From positions 1 to 6,937 of the forward strand of contig CANHLV010000095.1 of assembly GCA_947461495.1 (NCBI GenBank): a stretch of DNA of 6,937 nt, in the 5' to 3' direction. Origin of the DNA: Chitinophagaceae bacterium (GTDB lineage Bacteria > Bacteroidota > Bacteroidia > Chitinophagales > Chitinophagaceae). This document shows positions 1 to 4,542 of this stretch, piece by piece. The notes under the pieces are model-generated. The model was not told the DNA's origin, ran no database searches, and saw only the letters and a list, made by a program, of their open reading frames with translations. The position numbers were made by a program, and so were the translations under genes. The first letter of the stretch is position 1. Each line of letters opens with the position of its first letter.

Positions 1-260
1 ATCTGAAAAAACAAGGGATGTTGGCATTGACATTTGATGACAAAGCTGATTACGAAAAATTCAGAGAAGATGATTCAATTGATATTGTTGGATTAACATC
101 ATTTGCACCTAACCAAAAACTAACTTTGGTATTGCATCACAATGACGGCAATCAAGATGAAATCAGAGTAAATCATTCATATAACGAACAACAGATTGAA
201 TGGTTTAAAGAAGGTGCGGCACTGAATATCATCAGAAGAGATTTTGCGAATAAAAATTAA
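1..260 (+). CDS. acnA: Aconitate hydratase (aconitase), C-terminal end, partial at left edge
   Basis: This is the 3' end of an aconitase gene; about 85 codons are in the window. Aconitase interconverts citrate and isocitrate in the TCA cycle using a [4Fe-4S] cluster. The frame is already open at base 3 and reads LKKQGM before the first ATG at 18, so that ATG is internal and not the start. The visible tail matches the C-terminus of mitochondrial-type aconitases as I know them. LKKQGMLALTF corresponds to their LKKQGLLPLTF, followed by a Lys/Asp-rich stretch. Then come an NH-x-Y/F-NE-x-QIEWF motif (here NHSYNEQQIEWF) and a final GAALN segment. This part belongs to the swivelling C-terminal domain 4. 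The Fe-S cysteines lie upstream, outside the window. The gene ends at TAA 258-260, 18 bp before a strong hairpin terminator. The family call is firm. The symbol is less sure, because Bacteroidota annotations vary between acn, acnA and a mitochondrial-type label. Confidence 0.9.
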   Translation, partial: LKKQGMLALTFDDKADYEKFREDDSIDIVGLTSFAPNQKLTLVLHHNDGNQDEIRVNHSYNEQQIEWFKEGAALNIIRRDFANKN

Positions 261-278
261 TTTCAAATTCTTTTATAC

Positions 279-310
279 AAAAAACGCGAAGCTTATACTT
301 CGCGTTTTTT
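279..310. terminator. Bidirectional intrinsic terminator between aconitase and the SET gene
   Basis: A perfect 13-bp stem pairs 279-291 (AAAAAACGCGAAG) with 298-310 (CTTCGCGTTTTTT) around the 6-nt loop CTTATA. The GC-rich core is flanked by six A on the left and six T on the right, so each strand ends its transcript in a U-run. It lies 18 bp after the aconitase stop and 24 bp after the stop of the convergent SET gene, and probably terminates both. Confidence 0.92.
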
Positions 311-334
311 GATTTATTGCATTCAAATATATAA

Positions 335-727
335 TTAGGAATCAGCCTCAACCTCAAACCAGACTTTCGTTTCATTGTCCCAGTCGCCATTGTAATTTAT
401 AGTCAACTCCTCCCCTTTTTCAATCGTTCGCACTGTTTTTACAAAAATCGTTTCCTCCTCAAAATCCATAAAATATTCACAGTTGCTTTTATAACTATGA
501 TTATAAATCGGAATGAATCCCAATGCCATACAGCATTTATCTTTTTCGGCTCCCCATTCAAAAATATAATCATGAAGCAAAGTTTGATCTAGATGAATTC
601 TGTCTTCTTTTTTCATGACGATAACAGGAGACAATTCAATAACAACGCCCTCGGGAATAGCATCTGCAGTGTAAACGCCTTTTCCTTTTTTTTCTGTCAA
701 TTCGACATATAAAGAATGATGAATCAT
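335..727 (-). CDS. Small stand-alone SET-domain protein (putative protein-lysine methyltransferase)
   Basis: This 130-residue protein is almost nothing but a SET domain. SET enzymes transfer a methyl group from S-adenosylmethionine to a lysine side chain. The visible motifs appear in family order. GKGVYTADAIPEG (15-27) is the N-terminal SET strand and turn. YNHS (75-78, with N76 and H77 the SAM-contacting NHS motif) is followed by SNC (81-83). GEELTINYN (105-113) has Y112 at the position of the usual catalytic tyrosine. No pre-SET or post-SET zinc cysteines are visible, so it is a minimal type, similar in size to the viral vSET. There is no signal peptide, so it is probably cytoplasmic. The ATG at 727 is the likely start, since SET homology begins about residue 6 and the next Met is residue 38. 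No clear ribosome site precedes it. It converges on aconitase and diverges from mgtE across 86 bp. The substrate is unknown and cannot be inferred from the neighbours. Confidence 0.87.
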   Translation of the reverse strand: MIHHSLYVELTEKKGKGVYTADAIPEGVVIELSPVIVMKKEDRIHLDQTLLHDYIFEWGAEKDKCCMALGFIPIYNHSYKSNCEYFMDFEEETIFVKTVRTIEKGEELTINYNGDWDNETKVWFEVEADS

Positions 728-813
728 AATTTCAAAAAATAATAAACTAACTTCGCAAACCCTTACGAAAATAGCGAATTTGAATATTATTTACATGTAA
801 AAGATTACCCTGC
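728..813. promoter_or_regulatory. 86-bp divergent intergenic region shared by the SET gene and mgtE
   Basis: Both genes start outward from this gap, so promoters for both strands should lie here or overlap the gene starts. I cannot find an exact Bacteroidota -7 box (TAnnTTTG) on either strand. The nearest on the minus strand is TATTTTTTG, one base too long. A 10-bp perfect palindrome TTACATGTAA occupies 791-800, 13 bp before the mgtE ATG, and could be a small operator. At this base composition it could also be chance. The gap is too short to hold an M-box (Mg2+ riboswitch), and no such structure is seen. Confidence 0.4.
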
Positions 814-2205
814 ATGTCTTTAGAAATGGACGATATCACATTGCAGCAGCAGTTTGAAGAGGTTATTGCCTCCGAGGATCAACTGGGAATTAGGGATTTC
901 CTAAACAACCAGAACATCAGTGATGTAGCAGATCTGATATACGAAAACCCTGAGTTCGAATCACAAATCATCTCACATCTTTCAATACACAGAGCAGCTA
1001 GCGTCTTTAAAATTCTTGAATCGGCAGAACAGAAAAGAATTATTGAAGATTTGCCTGCTTTCAAATCCGCAGAATTATTAAATGAACTTCCCGCTGATGA
1101 TAGAGTTGCTTTTCTGGAGGCCTTACCTAATAGTGTGGTAAGGGAGATGATTAAAACACTCGATCCTGACGAAAGAAAAATAACTCTCGAACTTTTAGGC
1201 TATCCTGAAAATAGCGTTGGTAGAATCATGACGCCCGAATATGTTTATGTGTATGAATACAATACAGTAAAAGAAGTCATTGAAACGATTAGAAGATTTG
1301 GAACGAATAGTGAAACCATTGATGTAATTTATGTTATCAATTACAAAGGCGAATTATTAGACGATATCAGAATTAGGGAAATTATACTTGCATCACCAGA
1401 TGCTAAAGTTAGTGAACTGATGGATGGAAGATTTATTTCATTGAATGCAAATGATGATCAGGAGTTGGCGAACGAAGCATTTAAAATGAATAATCGTGTA
1501 GCCCTTCCCGTTACTGATGATCAAAATCTACTTTTAGGCATTATCACTATTGACGATGTACTTTGGATTACCAATGAAGAATTCAGTGAGGATATACAAA
1601 AAATCGGTGGTACTGAAGCTCTAGATGAACCCTACCTAGATATCAGCATTCCAAAATTGTTGAAAAAACGTGCAGGATGGTTGGTATTGTTGTTTTTGGG
1701 AGAAATGCTTACCGCTTCTGCGATGCAATTCTTTCAGCATGAAATTGAAACGGCAACCGTTTTGGCATTATTCATTCCATTAATTATGAGTAGCGGTGGT
1801 AACAGCGGATCTCAGGCTTCTACACTTATCATTCAAGCAATGGCATTAGGGGAACTGACTATTACAGATTGGTGGAAAGTGATGAGACGTGAATTAATTA
1901 CTGGGTTTATGCTTGGCGCGATTTTAGGTAGTATTGGATTGCTCAGAATTTTCATTTGGCAAAATCTTCACATCTTTGATTATGGCGAACATTGGAACCT
2001 CCTCGCCATAACTATATTCTTCTCATTAATAGGCATTGTACTTTGGGGAAGTTTAATGGGCTCCATGCTTCCAATTATTTTAAAAAGACTGAAGCTGGAT
2101 CCTGCCGCTTCGTCTGCACCATTCGTTGCCACCTTGGTGGATGTGACAGGAATCGTGATTTATTTTTCCGTTGCTTACTTTTTTCTAAAAGGCATTATGC
2201 TTTAG
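814..2205 (+). CDS. mgtE: MgtE-family magnesium transporter
   Basis: This is a complete 463-residue gene, close to the 450 residues of Thermus thermophilus MgtE. MgtE is a homodimeric inner-membrane Mg2+ channel whose cytoplasmic domains sense Mg2+ and close the pore when it is plentiful. The family layout is intact. An acidic helical N domain (about 15-130) contains repeats such as DLPAFKSAELLNELPADD. A CBS pair follows (about 135-262; MTPEYVYV opens it and LLGIITIDDVL sits in CBS2). A connecting plug helix (about 263-285) leads to five membrane helices (about 287-460). The pore signatures are present: PLIMSSGGNSGSQ (322-334) and DPAASSAPFVATLVDVTG (429-446). D443 is at the position of the essential pore aspartate. 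ATG 814 is preferred over the ATG at residue 5, but either would fit and no clear ribosome site decides. No terminator hairpin follows, so some read-through into glmS is possible. Confidence 0.96.
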   Translation: MSLEMDDITLQQQFEEVIASEDQLGIRDFLNNQNISDVADLIYENPEFESQIISHLSIHRAASVFKILESAEQKRIIEDLPAFKSAELLNELPADDRVAFLEALPNSVVREMIKTLDPDERKITLELLGYPENSVGRIMTPEYVYVYEYNTVKEVIETIRRFGTNSETIDVIYVINYKGELLDDIRIREIILASPDAKVSELMDGRFISLNANDDQELANEAFKMNNRVALPVTDDQNLLLGIITIDDVLWITNEEFSEDIQKIGGTEALDEPYLDISIPKLLKKRAGWLVLLFLGEMLTASAMQFFQHEIETATVLALFIPLIMSSGGNSGSQASTLIIQAMALGELTITDWWKVMRRELITGFMLGAILGSIGLLRIFIWQNLHIFDYGEHWNLLAITIFFSLIGIVLWGSLMGSMLPIILKRLKLDPAASSAPFVATLVDVTGIVIYFSVAYFFLKGIML

Positions 2206-2237
2206 TAATTGTCGTCATTTTATTTAGAATTTGCATA

Positions 2238-2245
2238 TAAATTTG
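2238..2245 (+). promoter_or_regulatory. glmS: Possible Bacteroidota -7 promoter element upstream of glmS
   Basis: TAAATTTG matches the known Bacteroidota -7 consensus TAnnTTTG exactly and lies 103 bp before the glmS ATG, in the mgtE-glmS gap. It would give a leader of roughly 95 nt. The weakness is the -33 element: the nearest TTG (2209-2211) is 26 bp upstream, longer than the usual spacing. This is a candidate only. Confidence 0.28.
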
Positions 2246-2348
2246 CTAAATTGCATGAACAAAATTGTAAACGTCTGATTATCAGTATATATCATTACTA
2301 AAATTCATGAGTTTATAATTTTAAATTTTAAATTAAAACTTTTACTTC

Positions 2349-4187
2349 ATGTGCGGAATAGTTGGTTACACTGGCTCAAGACAAGCTTACCCGGTAATTT
2401 TAAAAGGCCTAAAAAGACTCGAATACAGAGGATATGACAGCAGTGGCGTGGCACTTTTGAAAGATGGAGAATTAAATGTTTACAAGAAAAAAGGCAAAGT
2501 TGCTGAGTTGGAAGAATCCATGATTGGCAAAAACATTGATGCTCAAATAGGAATCGGCCACACCCGCTGGGCAACTCATGGAGAACCTAGCGATAGGAAC
2601 GCCCATCCCCACTCTTCTGCAAGTGGCAAATTAGCCATGATTCATAATGGCATTATTGAAAACTATGCATTAATCAAACAGGATTTGGTCAATAAAGGAT
2701 ATTCATTTAAAAGTGATACTGATACTGAAGTATTACTCAATTTCATTGAAGACATCCAGCAAAATAACAATAGTACACTCGAAGAAGCAGTTCGAATTGC
2801 TTTAAAAAGAGTTACAGGAGCTTATTGCATTTTGTTAATAGAGCAAGATAATCCTGATACCATCATTGCAGCAAGAAAAGGAAGTCCATTGGTAATTGGT
2901 ATTGGAAAAGGTGAACACTTTTTAGCTAGTGATGCCTCACCTATCATTGAATACACAAAAGAAGTTGTGTATGTAAATGATTACGAGTTGGCTATTGTAA
3001 AGCCAGATGAATTGATATTAAAAAATCTGGGTAACGAAAAAATCACACCTTACATCACAAAACTGGATATGGAATTGGCGGCCATTGAAAAAGGCGGTTA
3101 TGACCATTTCATGATTAAAGAAATTTTTGAACAACCAAGCACTATTTTCGATTGCCTTAGAGGTCGCTTGGATGCTAAAGAAGGTGTTATCAGAATGAGT
3201 GGTGTTGATAAACATATTGACCAGTTAATCAATGCCAATCGTATTATGATATTGGCTTGTGGTACCAGCTGGCATGCGGGACTTATTGCAGAATACATCA
3301 TTGAAGAATTGTGTCGTATTCCAGTAGAAGTTGAATATGCATCTGAATTCAGATATAGAAATCCGATCGTCAACAAAGGAGATGTGATAATAGCAATTTC
3401 CCAAAGTGGTGAAACTGCAGATACTTTGGTGGCTTTGGAAAAAGCGAAAGAGAACGGAGCCTTTATTTTCGGTGTGGTAAATGCAGTTGGATCATCAATT
3501 GCCCGTATTTCTAACGCTGGTGCATATACGCATGCCGGACCAGAAATCGGTGTAGCTTCTACAAAAGCTTTTACAGGTCAACTTGCTGTATTAATGATGG
3601 TGGCTTTGAATATTGCTAAACACAAAGGAACAGTTTCTGATGAAAGATACAAATCATTGTTATTGGAATTGGAAGAAGTTCCTGAAAAAGTAACGGCAAT
3701 TCTGAAAAATGCAGAAGACATCAAAATAATCGCAGAAAAATATAAAAATGCATCCGACTTTTTATTTCTGGGAAGAGGGTACAATTTCCCAGTTGCTCTT
3801 GAAGGTGCTTTAAAATTAAAAGAGATTTCTTACATACATGCCGAAGGATATCCTGCAGCTGAAATGAAGCATGGCCCAATTGCTTTAGTGGATGAAAATC
3901 TTCCTGTTGTATTCATTGCCACAAAAGATGTTTACCACGAAAAAATCGTGAGTAACATGCAGGAAATTAAAGCACGTAAAGGAAAAATCATTTCTATTGT
4001 TACCGAAGGCGATATGATCAGCCCGGGATTAAGCAATGATTACTTTGCCATTCCACCTGCAGATGAATTAATTGCACCAATACTTACAGTTATTCCATTG
4101 CAATTGCTTTCTTACTATGTTGGCATAGCTAAAGGCATTGATGTAGATAAACCTCGTAATTTGGCAAAAAGTGTTACGGTAGAATAG
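2349..4187 (+). CDS. glmS: Glutamine--fructose-6-phosphate aminotransferase (isomerizing)
   Basis: GlmS converts fructose 6-phosphate and glutamine to glucosamine 6-phosphate and glutamate. This is the committed step to UDP-GlcNAc for peptidoglycan and lipid A. The 612-residue length is normal (E. coli 609). The N-terminal class II glutaminase domain (about 2-220) starts MCGIVGY. Removal of Met exposes Cys2 as the nucleophile, which fixes the start at 2349. HTRWATHG (71-78), HNGIIENY (99-106) and SDTDTE (122-127) complete its active site. Two SIS sugar-isomerase domains follow. The first has ACGTSWHAG (303-311), SQSGETADT (351-359) and GVASTKAFTGQ (401-411). The second has LKLKEISY and AEMKHGP, giving K489, E492 and H508, plus the C-terminal K607 in NLAKSVTVE. 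These fall at a constant +3 from the E. coli catalytic residues counted from Met. The enzyme should be cytosolic and active. No glmS ribozyme is apparent upstream, so regulation is unclear. A terminator follows 27 bp after the stop. Confidence 0.98.
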   Translation: MCGIVGYTGSRQAYPVILKGLKRLEYRGYDSSGVALLKDGELNVYKKKGKVAELEESMIGKNIDAQIGIGHTRWATHGEPSDRNAHPHSSASGKLAMIHNGIIENYALIKQDLVNKGYSFKSDTDTEVLLNFIEDIQQNNNSTLEEAVRIALKRVTGAYCILLIEQDNPDTIIAARKGSPLVIGIGKGEHFLASDASPIIEYTKEVVYVNDYELAIVKPDELILKNLGNEKITPYITKLDMELAAIEKGGYDHFMIKEIFEQPSTIFDCLRGRLDAKEGVIRMSGVDKHIDQLINANRIMILACGTSWHAGLIAEYIIEELCRIPVEVEYASEFRYRNPIVNKGDVIIAISQSGETADTLVALEKAKENGAFIFGVVNAVGSSIARISNAGAYTHAGPEIGVASTKAFTGQLAVLMMVALNIAKHKGTVSDERYKSLLLELEEVPEKVTAILKNAEDIKIIAEKYKNASDFLFLGRGYNFPVALEGALKLKEISYIHAEGYPAAEMKHGPIALVDENLPVVFIATKDVYHEKIVSNMQEIKARKGKIISIVTEGDMISPGLSNDYFAIPPADELIAPILTVIPLQLLSYYVGIAKGIDVDKPRNLAKSVTVE

Positions 4188-4214
4188 TTTGAAATAAGTT
4201 GACAAGTTTCAATC

Positions 4215-4247
4215 AAATCCCAGGCTAAAGCAGCTGGGATTTTTTTT
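4215..4247 (+). terminator. Intrinsic terminator of glmS
   Basis: A 9-bp stem pairs AAATCCCAG (4215-4223) with CTGGGATTT (4234-4242) around a 10-nt loop, and runs into eight T (4240-4247). It starts 27 bp after the glmS stop. The left side has only three A, so it is mainly a + strand terminator. Confidence 0.9.
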
Positions 4248-4275
4248 GTAAAAATATGTAATAAGCGTTTTCCAC

Positions 4276-4299
4276 ATTGCGATATTGCAATATCGCAAT
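4276..4299. repeat. 24-bp perfect palindrome built from 8-bp near-repeats
   Basis: Bases 4276-4299 equal their own reverse complement over all 24 positions, with no loop (centre between 4287 and 4288). The same stretch also reads as three tandem 8-mers of the form GCRATATY: GCGATATT (4279-4286), GCAATATC (4287-4294) and GCAATATT (4295-4302). A further short pair, GCGTT (4265-4269) and AACGC (4308-4312), flanks it almost symmetrically. It has no T-run and sits between two terminators of convergent genes, so it is neither a normal terminator nor placed as a promoter operator. A protein-binding site, a cruciform, or one copy of an interspersed palindromic repeat are the options. Confidence 0.8.
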
Positions 4300-4487
4300 A
4301 TTACGTCAACGCAACTCTGACAGCCAAATATTTTCACTGATTTTTCTTCAGTACCACTTAATACCAATTTGAATTACATTTTAATCCGCTATTTTCTTGT
4401 ATAATGCCGACGTGATAGATGTTTGGGACAATTTCATTGGACCATTACAGATATCCAGTCGGTATAACTTTCTTCAAACTTATTTCT

Positions 4488-4522
4488 AAAAAAAGGCGGC
4501 TCATATTTGAAGCCGCCTTTTT
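4488..4522. terminator. Intrinsic terminator of the T9SS cargo gene, usable from both strands
   Basis: A 12-bp stem pairs 4490-4501 (AAAAAGGCGGCT) with 4511-4522 (AGCCGCCTTTTT) around a 9-nt loop. Read on the minus strand, it follows the stop of the large gene by 20 bp and ends in seven T (4494-4488). Read on the plus strand, it ends in five T and could back up the glmS terminator. Confidence 0.9.
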
Positions 4523-4542
4523 AAAAAATTACAATTGACCAT

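Larger units (their letters stand above)
4188..4542. other. 355-bp gene-free gap between convergent genes
   Basis: The gap holds, in order, the glmS terminator, a 24-bp perfect palindrome, about 190 bp of unassigned AT-rich DNA, and the terminator facing the T9SS protein gene. The only ORF of note starts at ATG 4419 on the + strand (about 39 codons). It runs straight through the terminator hairpin and has no recognisable features, so I do not call it. The minus strand has short open stretches without plausible starts. The middle part could be a decayed element, but nothing recognisable remains. Confidence 0.7.

Noticed and set aside
18..260. A complete 80-residue gene starting at ATG 18
   Set aside because: The frame is open back to the window edge and the residues before the Met (LKKQG) continue the aconitase C-terminal homology, so the ATG is internal.
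728..813. M-box magnesium riboswitch upstream of mgtE
   Set aside because: Only 86 bp are available, with no set of long conserved helices; M-box elements are roughly twice that length.
2206..2348. glmS ribozyme or other leader riboswitch before glmS
   Set aside because: The 143-bp gap is very AT-rich and shows no ribozyme core or stable paired structure. The glmS ribozyme is known mainly from Firmicutes and their relatives.
4276..4299. Palindrome as a ParB (parS) or dif site
   Set aside because: The sequence does not resemble the conserved parS palindrome (TGTTTCACGTGAAACA type), and it lacks the spaced two-arm layout of XerCD dif sites.
4336..4352. Short hairpin ACTGA/TCAGT in the glmS downstream gap
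   Set aside because: Only 5 bp of stem, AT-rich, with no associated signal; expected by chance.
4419..4538. Small + strand ORF of about 39 codons (starts MFGTISLDHYRYPVG)
   Set aside because: It reads through the GGCGGC terminator hairpin, has no ribosome site and shows no recognisable domain, so it is probably chance.
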